From the NCBI GenBank assembly GCA_963970005.1, contig CAXAMN010021112.1:187132-251131 (forward strand): a stretch of 64,000 nucleotides of DNA. The letters are read 5' to 3'. The first letter of the stretch is position 1, and the number at the start of each line of letters is the position of its first letter. The stretch is from Durusdinium trenchii (Eukaryota > Sar > Dinophyceae > Suessiales > Symbiodiniaceae). Made by a program: the position numbers and the translations under genes. Of this stretch, positions 10,890 to 22,228 are shown piece by piece. The notes under the pieces are model-generated. The model saw only the letters and a list, made by a program, of their open reading frames with translations. It searched no databases and was not told the DNA's origin.

Positions 10890-11095
10890 TTAAGCATGAT
10901 GACTGGCGTGTGCGAGGGCCTTCATGCCAAAAGGGACTGCAGCCAGTGAGTCTTGGTTTCCAAGCTCTGAATGCTGAACTTTGGCGCTAACCACACAGCG
11001 GCTGGCGGCGCAGTCAGCGAGAGGAGCCGCTAGGTGTTGGCGCATCAAAAGAGCTCGGCCGTGTTGCGTCACTTTCCGAAGTTTTGGTACAAGAA
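10890..11095 (-). CDS. Candidate terminal exon, unknown protein
   Basis: Read on the minus strand, a splice acceptor of the form TTTTTCCAAG precedes base 11095. From there the frame runs to a TAA at 10890-10892. The roughly 67 residues are amphipathic and evenly composed (VTQHGRALLMRQHLAAP, VSAKVQHSELGNQDSLAA, ending ALAHASHHA). No family is recognised. Upstream exons on this strand could not be fixed; the Lys/Arg-rich minus frame at 11100-11214 is a weak option. A chance frame cannot be excluded. Confidence 0.4.
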
Positions 11096-11448
11096 CTTGG
11101 AAAAACACACTTGTCATCCATGTGTACAAACCTCAGAAAAGTTGGTAACCAAGATCTTCGATTCTGGCATATTACTGGAAATAGCATCCTTTTTACTGCC
11201 AACTTAACCAACAAACAAACATGTCAAGCGTGGCGCCAACAGTGGTTCCTAAGCGGGGCGCCACTGTCGTCGTTGAGCTCCAAAGAGTCTTCCGTGTCTG
11301 TCGTCGCTTATACTCTAACACTTCCATGCCTGCATGAGGAACCAAAACACGCGTGAACATTGAACATTACTAAAGAAAAAATCAGTTGCCTTCCTTACTA
11401 CGGTGTATATATATATTACTTACTATGCTCCGTGGAAGTCTCAATGCT

Positions 11449-11868
11449 TCACAAAGCATCATCCTCAGCCAATTCACCTAGCAGTGACGTTCGAAACATG
11501 CGTGCGGCGGAAGACGCGGCCGCTCCATCAGCACGGTGCCCGCTCTGAGGGGTGATGAGAAAGGGAGCCCTAAAGGGGGCTCCAGGATGCTTGTGGTGGA
11601 ACAGGGAACGTTCAAGCGGCCAAACCGGGCAGAACCATATTCCACTGAACAACAACCCCACATTTGCCACTCCGCATTCGTCGCATGATCTGTCACACGT
11701 GGCAAACATTTTCTGGGTCACCGCGGGGATCAAGGGCCGGAAGCCTGGGATTCTGAACAGGGTTCGGCCAGGCCTTCGGGTCGCAAAAGTATCGAGGCTC
11801 TTGTGGCTTTGGACAACTCCATTGGATGGCACCCTGCTCAAAGCTTGGGTCTGCCGTCCTCGACCCAT
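11449..11868 (-). CDS. Candidate exon with Cys-rich segment, unknown protein
   Basis: A single minus-strand frame of about 139 codons. Its first part (from 11868 to about 11720) has a Pro/Arg-rich composition. Then comes TCDRSCDECGVANVGLLF, a Cys cluster that could bind zinc. The last third reads GAAASSAARMFRTSLLGEL and ends AEDDAL at a stop on 11449. No named domain is recognised. Part of the frame may be intron. It is in the same orientation as the 10890-11095 exon. Confidence 0.38.
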   Translation of the reverse strand: MGRGRQTQALSRVPSNGVVQSHKSLDTFATRRPGRTLFRIPGFRPLIPAVTQKMFATCDRSCDECGVANVGLLFSGIWFCPVWPLERSLFHHKHPGAPFRAPFLITPQSGHRADGAAASSAARMFRTSLLGELAEDDAL

Positions 11869-12341
11869 TCATCGGCCAACCCCAATTCATCAGCACATCA
11901 TGTGCCAGATCAGTCGCCGGCCTGCAGCCATGTTCCGCTTTGCATGAACAAGGAGTGAACCACCTTGGGTAGGCAACATTACATGGATCCTATAAAAAGG
12001 AATCTCTTGGCAACCAGGGAATTCTGTTTGTCAATCCTCGAATGGAGTTGATTCTGAAAGAAACAACTTGAAATGCACATCTTAACCCCTGGGCCCCTGT
12101 AGAACTAAGCACTCTTGTAAATACTCAACCAACAGCAACCAGCAGTTCCATCTCGAAATGGTTTTGAGTCCCATACAGTGAGTGGATGCTCTGGGCACCC
12201 CTCTCCTCCAAGTACGGCCTCAATCCATGGAATCATGGAACTGCTGGAAATTTATACGGGAGAAGACGATGATCTGCAATGATAGACTCACCCACCATGA
12301 CTTCAACCAAGGTGTTGATCCGAAGACAGGTTGAATATTCC

Positions 12342-12430
12342 CTAGGGCTCCAACCAGATCCTCAGAAGGTGGTTAGACCCCCCCTGGCACCCACCTCAGT
12401 CCCACCTTCTGGGGATGGTTGGAGCCCTAG
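12342..12430. mobile_element. Hairpin MITE-like element, family H, copy 1
   Basis: The ends are near-perfect inverted repeats of about 30 bp: CTAGGGCTCCAACCA at the left, and TGGTTGGAGCCCTAG at the right. The arms continue inward as AGAAGGTGG and CCACCTTCT around a core containing GGTTAGACCCC and CTGGCACCCACC. Related copies lie at 14549-14637, 33797-33866, 37427-37508 and, reversed, 47366-47428. There is no coding capacity. It looks like a non-autonomous foldback element or an introner. Confidence 0.75.
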
Positions 12431-12922
12431 CAACTCAATCGAATTATCTTGGAACTGCTGGAGGGCTTGTTTGGGCTCCACCGCAACACCACGAGCTCGG
12501 ATGGTCATGTCTTTCCCAAACACAGCAGTCGGTCGGCTCCACCACATGTGTCACTTCTTCTAAGCCCCGAGTTTCGCGGCGCAAATCTCTCCTGAAAGCC
12601 TCTCCAAACCCAGGCGTCATGACAACATGAAGCCCAGACGCCCAGAAAGCTCGTCCAACGGGTCACTCTTTGCACGAACTGGTCATACTACTTTCATCGA
12701 TTCATCCGCGTCTTCTTTTTCAACCACCCCGTACCCAACCGTACCCACCTCTCCCGCCCCCGTACGCGCCCCCTCCATACGCGCAGGGCCTCACTGGACG
12801 TTTGCCAAGGCTTTGGCATAGACCTGCTGAAGCAACGCCTGGGCCACCTGAGGCGAGCTGTCCGGCCTTGACCTGTCCTTTGGAGCGACGAGGTGACGGG
12901 GTGGAAACCTGCAGGAGTGTGA

Positions 12923-12954
12923 GGTGGGTGGGTATGGGTGGGTATGGGTGGGTA
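12923..12954. repeat. GGGTGGGTAT tandem repeat
   Basis: GGTGGGTGGGTAT followed by two more GGGTGGGTAT units, about three and a half units of 10 bp. The G-run spacing would allow a G-quadruplex on this strand. It lies outside any supported exon. Confidence 0.8.
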
Positions 12955-14548
12955 CTTTAAGGAGTGCATGTGAGTTTTTTCGTGGCTTTGGCGAGTTTTG
13001 GCGGTGGGGTACCACAGAAAAAGAGCACAAACATATCCCAAACACGAGCCTACACTTCACCGTGGATCTCAGCTAGTTATATAATGCTATATAGATCTAT
13101 AGTCTCTCCATGCCTTTCCTTTCCAATTTCCTTAACTCCTGTGGAAGTGCCTATTAATCTATAAAGAGCTCGTTCTTCTGGGATGAATCGATCTCCCCAG
13201 TCCCTACTCCCAACTAACATGGCCCCTTGAAACACAATTTTCCTCAAGCAAGGGGGTGTCCATTTCCATGTGATTTCCAGGGCGAGTAACACCTCTTGAG
13301 TTCAGGGGTTGGTCAAACACTCTGGCGGCGCTCTTCATCCGCCTGTTCCCTTCGAAGAAAAAGACAAGTCAAACAGTCGGTCCCAGTCGACCGAAGAAAC
13401 AAAGCTCAAAATGTTCAAAAGCGGACTGAGAGGTGAGGTGGGGAAATGTGGGAAATCGCAAAGAATTCCAAATGTTTCCTGCCTGAGTCTCATTCTTCTC
13501 CGCCGCACGCTGGTAGAGGTTGAACAGGTAGGTCTCACACGGGCACTCACCAAACCGTCTGGATCCGTCTGGTGCATTCTGAAACGTGGCACATCTTGCA
13601 TCAAGTCTCAGTCGATTGAGTCGTTTGCTCCAATCAATCGTAGTCAGGTGCTTTCAAAACAAACACATAAGCCAAACCTCTCAAATCATTCTAGAAAAAT
13701 CTTCAGCCACCCAAATTTGGTTTCTTAATGTTTCTTCCACCTTCCTATGAACAAAAGGTGCATGTGCGTGTGTGATTGTGTGTGTGTGCTGGAAATGGCC
13801 TCAAAAGAGTGTTTTGAGAGGATGGGTGCTTTGGTGTATGTTTGGGTCCTTGCTGATCCTTCCACAAAGGGGGCCCTGATCCCATTGTTGGATTCGATCC
13901 AGTCAGGATGGATTTGGGTCCTCCCTGGCTGCGCTGCTCGCCTGAGTGGGTGACTTCTTGACCACGCTCGGCACCACAACACCCTGGAAGCAGGGCGAAA
14001 CAGGTACTGAGAGGCTCAAAATATCTCAAACTCTCAAACATGGAAGCACCGAAGCACCATCAAAAGGGTATGAACGTGGAGATCCACAGGCAATGTATCC
14101 CAAACACCCCACGTAAGGAATATATGCCTACATTGACCCATTGACCTCTTATTTCAACCACCCCAAAGTAGGTAAATATCGCAACACATGGATGGTCTGG
14201 GAATGTATCGTATTGCAGACTCCTTGGAAGGAGCTGGTCAAACATGCAAACTCGGCGGACTTCTTGTTTCTGGGCAGCTCAGCAGCTCAGCCACGGCCGA
14301 ATCCCTTCAGCTCAGCGATGCGCCGGTCCTCGAAACGGGACGAAATCCTCTCCGTGGCTCGGATAGACCAAGCACCACCAGTGGTCAGTGGCACATCCGC
14401 TGCCCTCCAACAACCCGCCTCGGAAAAACTTAGGGTTTCCTGACTTCGGCGAAACGACCACCACGCCTGCACGGGCACCTCCACACCTGCACCGCCTGGC
14501 CGAACGGAGGCTCCGTTCGCCGTGGCATAGGCCCGATTCTCCCTGGCC

Positions 14549-14637
14549 CTAGGGCACCAACCATATTGTCAGGTGGTTAGACCCCTCCTGCACCCACCCC
14601 AACCACCGAACCTGGGGATGTGGGCCAGGAGCCCTAG
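14549..14637. mobile_element. Hairpin element, family H, copy 2 (diverged)
   Basis: Left end CTAGGGCACCAACCA and right end CCAGGAGCCCTAG form imperfect inverted arms. The core GGTGGTTAGACCCC-TCCTG-CACCCACC matches copy 1 at 12342. The element is the same length (89 bp). Confidence 0.65.
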
Positions 14638-15155
14638 AGTGGAATCATCATGGGCCGGAGAACACAAGGAGAGCACGATTGACTCGGAGGACCATGGAAT
14701 GTCTGAAGACCAAACATGCCAAGCAAACTATATGCGCTATATAGTTCCAGTATATAGGACAAAATAAAACCGTGTAAAGCCATACAAAACCTGGTCCTGA
14801 ATCAGTCCTGAAAACCTCAAATGAGATCAAACTGGATGTAGGAGGGAGGACGATGATCACATCTTGGCTGTATATAAACGTTTTGGAAACCCAACAAGGA
14901 CAAAATACACGAGGTGCAATCATTCATCACCCCCCTTTAACAGGGGGGGGACGTGGGTCAGGGTCAGTTTCTTTTTCGACTGCTTAGGGCCTTAAAATGG
15001 TGGGAAACATTGGGAGGTAATGATGCCAAACCATGTGTAAAGTGCGAGCTTCAACGAATCTCCTAATTACATGGTTCCCTTTTTGAAGCGTACCTGGATT
15101 GAATGAATTCCTATGACTCTCTTTTTATCTTTTGTTTCTCCCTTTTTGTCTCTAG

Positions 15156-15763
15156 CTCACAGCGCCAATGATTGGCGGGGACTTCGTGTCCACGTTTTCG
15201 GAGAAAAACGTGCGCGGCGAGGACTTCCCTCCTGAAGGATTATGCAGGGGCTCCGGAGACGATTCAGCAGCTGCTATGCCATCTACGCCAAACCAGCCTC
15301 GCACATGCCAGGATGTCATGAAAGCAGCCATTGGAGCCAAATCATGCTTGGACGCCATGACTCCAGGCAGATTTCAGACATGTTTTCATAGGTTTTCTTT
15401 TATGAAAGGGAGTCCCACAGTGGAGTCTCTACCAAGGTCTGGGTTCTTGGTTATCTTACTTTTTCAAAATTGGCATTGGCCGCTGTTATCCACGATACTC
15501 CACGCTTAATCGACGCTAATAGAATAGAAGCAGATTCGCGCGCTTGAGGAATGCAATGTCTGCACCTATGGATTCCTTTATCGCTTTTGTCCGATCCAAA
15601 GAGGGCATTTTGAGCGCGGCGCAGTCAACAAGCCACCAGAAAATGAATTCTTTTTCGTTCGTCACAAATGAGTTGGCTCTTGCGAGACAGGCAGCCAGCT
15701 ACAGCTCCTTGTCCAGTTCAGTGTGGGTGGATTTGGCCACATCAGAGCAGCTAGATACAGCTA
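15156..15763 (+). CDS. Candidate two-exon gene fragment, unknown protein
   Basis: Exon one begins after a pyrimidine tract and TCTCTAG at 15155. It reads APMIGGDFVSTFSEKN, then an acidic Ser/Pro-rich stretch and CQDVMKAAIGAKSCLDAM, to about 15380. Exon two begins after GAATAGAAG at 15530. It contains MDSFIAFVRSKEGIL and LALARQAASYSSL, and stops at a strong donor, A|GTAAGAG, at 15763/15764. The frame joining the two exons is not certain. No family is recognised. The antisense frame of exon one is also open, so the strand call is moderate. Confidence 0.4.
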
Positions 15764-15988
15764 GTAAGAGTTCGCATACAAATTGATTAGCTGAATGCCT
15801 GCAGCGCGACAGGCTTGCGCCAGGCCAGCCCAAGGTCATGCGCAAGCGACTTTCTAGTATATTATAGAGATGTTTGGGGGGTAAGTGTTTTTTGAATGGT
15901 TTTCCCCAAACAGTGTGTCCACACTTAGGGGTTCTTACGGTAAGGGTAAAGGCCGGGTTCGATTAGGGTACGCGCTCTGACCTGGGTT

Positions 15989-16048
15989 CATACCCTCGAA
16001 TCATACCTCGAATCATACCCCCGAATCATACCCCCGAGTCATACCCCT
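15989..16048. repeat. Minisatellite, 13-15 bp unit
   Basis: About five units of the form CATACCCCCGAAT (variants CATACCTCGAAT, CATACCCCCGAGT). The tract is short and has no coding context. Confidence 0.75.
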
Positions 16049-16841
16049 CAAAACGTTACACGTAAGAACCAGGTGTTAAGGTGAAGTTTTTGGTTGGTCT
16101 TTGTGCCTTGTAGATGTCCATGAGCCAATGGTGCATGACGTTTGCAATTGTGTGATCCATGGGCACTCAATTTGGCCAAAATTGTTTGTGTCTTCTTGTG
16201 GGAAGAGCAAAGGCTCACATCCCAGGGGTACGAGCCAAAGGACCGCCTGCTCCAACAGCAGATCTTCTTTGTGCTTTTGCTCCTGAATCAGCTGCCAACT
16301 TGCTTGTCCCCCCACAACTTGCTCCCTGCTGCTCCCTTCTTCTCTCCCTGCTTGTCTCCTGTCTTGTTTTCCTTCTTGTCTCCCTGCTTGTCTCCCCGGA
16401 ACTTGGTGGCTGTCACGATGATTTTCCTCTCTCTCTGTGCTTGCCTTCTTGTCTCCTTTCTTGATGCGTATGCCAGCTCCTGGCTGCTTGGAGTCGATGG
16501 TGGTTTATATAGCCACGGGAAAACAGGCCGACCCTGCCAAGGAAAGAATATGCAAAGTGTGCATTCTCTGAGCTGAATGCATTGTGCCCAAAGTCTGAAG
16601 CTGATGCTCCCAATGACTTTGAGAGGCTGAGGTGTTGCGCAAACTGCGCAAAAAGTTGCCACTCAAGCACGCGCCAAGTGCGCAAAGAGGTGCACAAAAG
16701 CGATCGCAGTTTGTAAAAAAAGCATGTGTACAAATCGTACGGGTTTTTACGCCACTACTTGCCGATATACGCCACTGTACGGGTGTCCAGGTGCGCCCTC
16801 AAAATAGCGCAAAACTGCGGAAAGTCAGTTCAAATCCGCCA

Positions 16842-17766
16842 CTAAGCTGAACATGAATCAAAGTGGAACGTACTGTCCACTGCAACCCTTTGCCATGGAA
16901 CTTGGCTAATGCATTGCACCGCTTCAGGAGACCAGCGCTCACTCTTGTTAAGCACGTAAGCCAAAACATCACCCATCTGAGCATCCGTCCACAAATCATT
17001 GAAGTAGATATCTGGTGTTTGGGCCATCTCGTCCAAAATGCGGGGCAAGGTCCAGAAGTCAGACTCCTAGAGGCGGTTGAAAAGTCGAGGTATATACATA
17101 TATATATATATTATATATACTCTCTCTCACTCTCGCTATACATATATATATATATCTACAGGTGCAGGGTGACAAGCATACATTCTAAGAGCCCTATCCT
17201 GGGGTGGCATTTGTGGCCCATCGCGTAGAAAAACTGGATAGCTTCGTGCCAGCTGCAGGGCAAACCCACATGGATAGATCCTCAACAAGCGAGATGTAAA
17301 GAAAGTGAAATTGGTAGTCATCAAAACCTGTTGTGTGGCCAGAATTGACGCTCTCACTGTGGCTGCTCGTCAGCGCCGTAGTTGTTCCAAGGATCATTCG
17401 CTGGGTCATAATTTTGGGCATGGAGTGGTAGCAGGTGGCCTGAAGCGTCGTAGCGACCTCGTTGATGCTGCCCCACATCCTCAGGTTGCTTGGCAAGTGA
17501 TTGAAGAGCGCATCGCATCTTCATTCTGTCTTCCACCTGGGCCATAATGTCATGGTTTTCGGATTCATGCTGGTCACCATGCTCCTCCCAGTTCTCAAAA
17601 TCGTACTCTTCTTCATCTCCTTCAGTGCATGTCTGAAAAAAAATTCCAGCCTCCCTCCTTCCACCATGCAGTCAAGGACGCAAGGTGCTTGCTTGGATCA
17701 TTGCAATCAGCGTCGATGACTGACTGAAACTGGCAGCTTGTTTTCAGCGCTGACAATGCCAACTCT
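16842..17766 (-). CDS. Multi-exon acidic protein gene, 5' end lost at a repeat
   Basis: Minus-strand exons: 17766-17358, about 17262-17168, and about 17072-16850. The first starts after CTGCTCAG and reads ELALSALKTSCQFQSVIDAD, then SLTAWWKEGGWN. After a run of eight T's it continues in another frame as an acidic stretch (EGDEEEYDFENWEEHGDQ) and later YDPANDPWNNYGADEQPQ. It ends at CA|GTGAGAG. A CAG shared by both borders joins it to LARSYPVFLRDGPQMPPQDR, which ends at a GT donor beside an AT repeat. The third exon follows GCCTCTAG and reads ESDFWTLPRILDEMAQ, then FNDLWTDAQMGDVLAYVLNK. Possible later exons lie at 16290-16470, including a Lys-rich GDKQGDKK repeat. The shift at 17636-17643 is either a one-base homopolymer error or an intron whose acceptor is TTTTTTTTCAG. 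No family is recognised. The sequence just upstream belongs to repeat unit A (17783 onward). Confidence 0.6.
17095..17155. repeat. AT and CT simple repeats inside an intron
   Basis: TATATA runs flank a CTCTCTCTCACTCTCG tract. On the minus strand this falls between the second and third exons of the gene at 16842-17766, just after its GT donor. Confidence 0.8.
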
Positions 17767-17782
17767 CTGAGCAGCGAGGGGA

Positions 17783-19020
17783 TGTATGTGGCATGTGTGT
17801 GTCCGTGCGTGTGTATGACTACCTAGCACTCTAGGGTTACTGACTACTTAGCAGAAACGAATTACGTGCAATAGTTAGGGAGCGGGACTTTAGTCTTAAA
17901 CCGCCGGGGTAGAGTAGACTAGAAAAGGGACAACAGAGGGAAAGGCACCGACACACAAGTGTGTCGAACCATTTCCCTGTGTTACCCTAATTAGGTAGAC
18001 AGTAGAACTCCCTGGGGGGGGGTGTTGGGAGACCTGCCTCCAGTATGTTGAATTCCGTTTTTTAGCCCGGCGGCTATGGTATCCGTGAAAGCCTGGCGGC
18101 TTTAGAATCCGACAATTCAGTAGTGAGACTAAGGCTGTTAAGGTGATTCACGAAGACGATGATTCAGTAACACGATTTCCGGCATGAAAACGGCGCATCC
18201 TTGCGGAGGATCACACCCAGCACCCAAGTGGGACGGCTGAGCGGTTCACACTCTGACATTGGTTTTCAGTTAGTTCAATTCCCAGGTCGAAAATGGTGAG
18301 GGAACGGCATGGTGAGAGAGTCAGTTCACTTGAAAGGTTGAACAATTGTTGTATTCAGCTGGCAAACTCTCGCGCGGCGGGCTGCAGCTCACGAGCGGCT
18401 GAAAATTGCGGTGAGAAACCTGTTTTGGGGGAGGAACACATGAAACACCATGAAACAAACCAAAGGAGTGGACAGCGTGTGCAAAAGTTCATTGAGCAGG
18501 TACATGAGAAAGCATCCTTTCTCGCTTCACAATCTCAAACCACCGTCTTCGTTGGGCAGTGGATGGAATGAGATTCACTGCCCCCCTGCGTGAACAATGG
18601 AAATTGTAAGGTGGAACCCTTGGAAACAGGGGTTGACAGACACACACACACACACTCTGACATTGGTTTGCAGTTAACTCAGTTCCCACGTTGAGAAGGA
18701 AGGTGAGGGAACAGAAAGGCGCATGGGTCAGCGAGAACAGTATAGTTTAACAAAAGTTTCCCTTTAGTGCAACTAGACCTTGACTCAAAAATGCAGAACG
18801 GAAAGGCGATGGAGTCCGGAAAATTGGAGATGTTTCAACATTGTTTTCATCTTGCATTAGCACTTTAGAGCTTGATTAAAAATTAAATTGGAAAGACGCA
18901 GGTACGTTTTCACCCAGGTGCGGGGCGTCTTCATTGGCCGGAGACCCCCCACGTGGCTCCGGCCCCCTGCTTGGAACCACTGTACATCGGAACCCGTGGG
19001 TGCAGGGGTTGACACACACA
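17783..19020. repeat. Large dispersed repeat, tandem unit A
   Basis: This unit is repeated at 19266-20108. Matching blocks in order: a GTATGACTAC/GCACTCTAG block with GGGAGCGGGACTTTAGTCTTA; an inverted repeat CGACACACAAGTGTGTCG; a C/G-rich GCCCGGCGGC pair; TTGCGGAGGATCACACCCAG; then, after a 370-bp stretch unique to this copy, CTAGACCTTGACTCAAAAATG and a GGCCGGAGACCCCCCAC block that ends in (AC)n. Short frames in the last block (for instance minus-strand VQWFQAGGRSHVGGLRPMK) look like repeat-derived reading frames and are not called as genes. There is no reverse-transcriptase or transposase motif. Confidence 0.8.
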
Positions 19021-19265
19021 CGGTGCCGCTTTGCGGCGCTCGTGCGAACGACCTGAATAGGCACCTAAAAAGCCTTAGAAACAAAAGAAAGAAACACAGA
19101 AAGAGCAGCACTAAGAGGGCAAGAGAGAAAGATAGGTGTAGAAAAAAGGTGAATACTTAGCCCTTGACTGGGGCAGGGAAACGAGCCTCAAGAACAACCT
19201 AAAAAGCCTGAGAGAAAGCCCAAGAAACGACCGAAAGCGTAAGAAAGAAAGGGGGGGGCAGGGGG

Positions 19266-20108
19266 TGTATGTAGCATGTGTGTGTCCGTGTGTGTGTATG
19301 ACTACTTAGCACTCTAGAGTTACTGATTACTTAGCCGAGGCGAATTAAATGCAATAGTTAGGGAGCGGGACTTTAGTCTTAGACCGCCCGGGTAGAGAGG
19401 ACTAGAACAGGAACAACAAAGGGAAAGGCACCGACACACAAGTGTGTCGAGTACCATTTCCCTGTGTTGCCCTAATTAGGTGGGGAGTAGAACTCGGCGG
19501 GGGGGGGAAGGGAAACATGCCTGACTGCAAGTGGAATTCCGCTTTTTGGCCCGGCGGCCGTGGTTATTCACCGTGAAAGCCCGGCGGCTCTTTGGTCAGC
19601 GAATTCAGTTATGGAAGTGGAACCAGGTGAGTCAGTGGAAAGATTCAGTTATAAAAGGGAGGGATGATTTCCGGCATGCAAACGGCGCCTCCTTGCGGAG
19701 GATCACACCCAGCACCCAAGTGGGACGGCTGAGCGGTTCACACTCTGACATTGGTTTGCAGTTAACTCAGTTCCCACGTTGAGAAGGAAGGTGAGGGAAC
19801 AGAAAGGTGCATGGGTCAGCGAGAACAGTATAGTTTAACAAAAGTTTCCCTTTAGTGCAACTAGACCTTGACTCAAAAATGCAGAACGGAAAGGCGATGG
19901 AGTCCGGAATATAGTTTTCAAATTGGAGATGTTTCAAGCACTTTAGAGCTTGATTAAAAATTAAATTGGAAAGACGCAGGTACGTTTTCACCCAGGTGGG
20001 GGGCGTCTTCATTGGCCGGAGACCCCCCACCTGGCTCCGGGCCCCTGCTTGGAACCACTGTACATCGGAACCCTTAGGTACAGGGGTTGACACACACACA
20101 CACACACA
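19266..20108. repeat. Large dispersed repeat, tandem unit B
   Basis: Second direct copy of unit A, shorter because it lacks the roughly 370-bp stretch at 18275-18645 of unit A. The inverted repeat CGACACACAAGTGTGTCG and the terminal (AC)n are conserved; the AC run is longer here (20088-20116). Between the copies, 19021-19265 is purine-rich with AAAGAAAG-type runs. Confidence 0.8.
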
Positions 20109-20266
20109 CACACACACGCGTGTCTTCGCAAACGCATGATGTGTGCGCGCCTGCCGCACCCAGCTCGGCTTGGTCTGCTTGCTCTTCGGGCGCCAAGGGC
20201 TGCCCCAACTCCTCCCACGGGACAAACATCAGGTGGAGCTTAACAAAACATGCGGGTAACAAGAAG

Positions 20267-20388
20267 TTACTAGGGGCTCCTGGCATCGCTACTAGGAGCA
20301 AGGACGCTACTAGGGGCTCCTGGCCTCATTACTAGGAGCAAGTAGCTACTAGGAACAAAGGGCATAGCTACTAGGAACAAGAACGCTA
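20267..20388. repeat. CTACTAGG minisatellite
   Basis: CTACTAGGGGCTCCTGGC and CTACTAGGAGCAAG alternate, then decay to CTACTAGGAACAA. There are about seven CTACTAGG-type starts. It follows directly on unit B. Confidence 0.75.
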
Positions 20389-20911
20389 TGTAGGTCTGCA
20401 CCGCACCGCGTCACAAATGAAGCCTCTTGGTGGTGGATGAGAAGGCTGTGTATGGTGAGAACCAAATCATGTATACTTAGTGAAAACTGGAAAAACACAT
20501 ATCATATTGAAGCTATCTGGAACTTACAACGTACTTCATTATAACATCAACAAACTAAACACAGTTATAACTTCAAATCGGACACATATAGACCCCTATG
20601 GCCGCCTATAGATGTTGATTTTTTGGAAATATATATCATGATCTTAAAGAATCTTAAAGAGACAATCTTGAGTTGCTGCTGCTGAAAATCTATTCCATGG
20701 TGGACCGTTTTGGATCGTCTTTGGGCTCTCTTGCCCATCTGCTCCATGCCCATCTGCTCGTCGAGAGGTCAATTGCTTTCAGATCACGACCGGTCCATCA
20801 CATGAGCAGCGTACGTGAGGTAGTGTTCTCATCCATCCCATCTCATCCCATCTCATCTCATCCCATGGGTGAACACGGACTGGTCGTACACTTGATGGCA
20901 GCGTAAACTCA

Positions 20912-21410
20912 CCATACAGAACTATGCCAAGTGACCAAGGAAGAGCTGTAAATCTGATGCAACGCTCTGTGGAGAGCTATTGCGTTCTTGATTGATCCCT
21001 TCAAGGCTACGTAGAACGACCCCAGATCGGGCACATTCACTGCCAAAATCCCGGGCGGACTTGCGTCTCGACGAGACTCGACCATCTTCACCCTGGAGCT
21101 CCCAGAGCTCTGAGAGGTTGGCATCTACAGCCTTACGACTCTTCTCCTTGCGACCTGCGCGATCGATCGGTTCCAAGCGACCATCAAATGGCCAAGCACC
21201 TGACATCGCGGCTAGCGACCACCAAGCAATTATGTTTGACTCTGCGATGTCAGGAAAGACCCACAGATCCGCTGGCAGCGAGCTCTTCATGAAGCACTTC
21301 AAATGCTAATGCGCGGAATGCCGTGTCGTCAGGCATTGAGTTCTGAAGCATCAAAGCATACGACTTCCTGCCAAGTCTCGCCAAGTACCTCGTTGGCTGT
21401 GCAATTTTGC
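20912..21410 (-). pseudogene. Degenerate coding remnant, unknown protein
   Basis: Three minus-strand stretches read like one protein in changing frames. From about 21395: RLGRKSYALMLQNSMPDD, then AFEVLHEELAASGS. Overlapping the stop of that frame near 21260: DLWVFPDIAESNIIAWWSL and MSGAWPFDGRLEPIDRAG. From about 21060: ILAVNVPDLGSFYVALKGS, IALHRALHQIYSSSLVTWH. The first frame change happens within about ten bases, too few for an intron, which points to an indel. No family is recognised. It could also be a gene with sequencing errors. Confidence 0.42.
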
Positions 21411-21561
21411 GAATAGATGCGAATAGCAATGTTCACACTACCTTGCTAACCCAACCAAGCAAGCTGGCCCCGGCCTCCATGCGCCTACAGGTCTCGCGTC
21501 TGTACCGAAACACTGATTGAATTCAGACCGTCCGCCGCAGGAGCTGCGGCAGGTTCAGGGC

Positions 21562-21680
21562 CCATCTCTGTCAGGGGGGCTCGGACCATTTCTATCCAAG
21601 GTTGGGGGGTTCCATCTCAGTCAGGGCTGAGAACCCCCCCATCTCAGTCAGGGCGAGCCCATCTCAGTCAGGGCTCGCTC
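21562..21680. repeat. CCATCTCAGTCAGGGC short tandem repeat
   Basis: Four to five copies of (C)CATCTCAGTCAGGG(C) with C/G-rich spacers. Alternate copies face GGGGTTCC and GAACCCCC, so the spacers are partly inverted. Confidence 0.7.
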
Positions 21681-22228
21681 CATCCGCTTTGTTTCTTTCA
21701 CTGAATGCTCGGCAGATCATGGCCGAAAACCCGCCTTTTCGTTCCTCTGGAGGGCGTCGTTGCCAGGAACAGGCGACTGACCCCACCCGTGTCGGCGGGA
21801 CAAGGGACTATTTGGTGGTCCCATCACGAATTTTAGAGTCTTCTCATGTGAATATAACTATCCTAAATGATAGATCCCTCAGAACTCCCTCAAAAATCCG
21901 AAAAGACTCAGTGGTACAATCAACCCATGTTTGACTCTTCGCCGAATCCGTGAAAACATGTTTGTGGCAAAGGACATGCTCCAAGAAAGCTAGGAAGACC
22001 GGTTGCCCAGGAGAACTGAGAGCACGAGGCTACCAACTTGAAGAAGTCCACATTATACAGTATCAATGCATCTTCCACTGTTCTGTGAAACAAATCATCC
22101 CGCTTTCTTTGCGGTAACCACAACCACCTGGGCGTTATACAATGGAAACGACAGTTTCATCATATCTGAGTGTCACCCGAAAAGGCCAACCACATCTGAC
22201 GGAACCCCATCCACATCTGACGCAACCG

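Noticed and set aside
12175-12230. GTGAGTGGATG-GGGCACCCCT-CTCCTCCAA as another MITE copy
   Set aside because: It resembles the core of the TA-bordered element but lacks both terminal repeats; similarity too short to call.
15945-15975. GGGTTCGATTAGG, tRNA B-box-like
   Set aside because: No A box or acceptor and T stems that pair; no cloverleaf can be drawn.
18888-19160. Short proteins in the last block of repeat unit A and in unit B
   Set aside because: They lie in a multi-copy repeat, are open in several frames, and end in AC microsatellite sequence; most likely repeat-derived.
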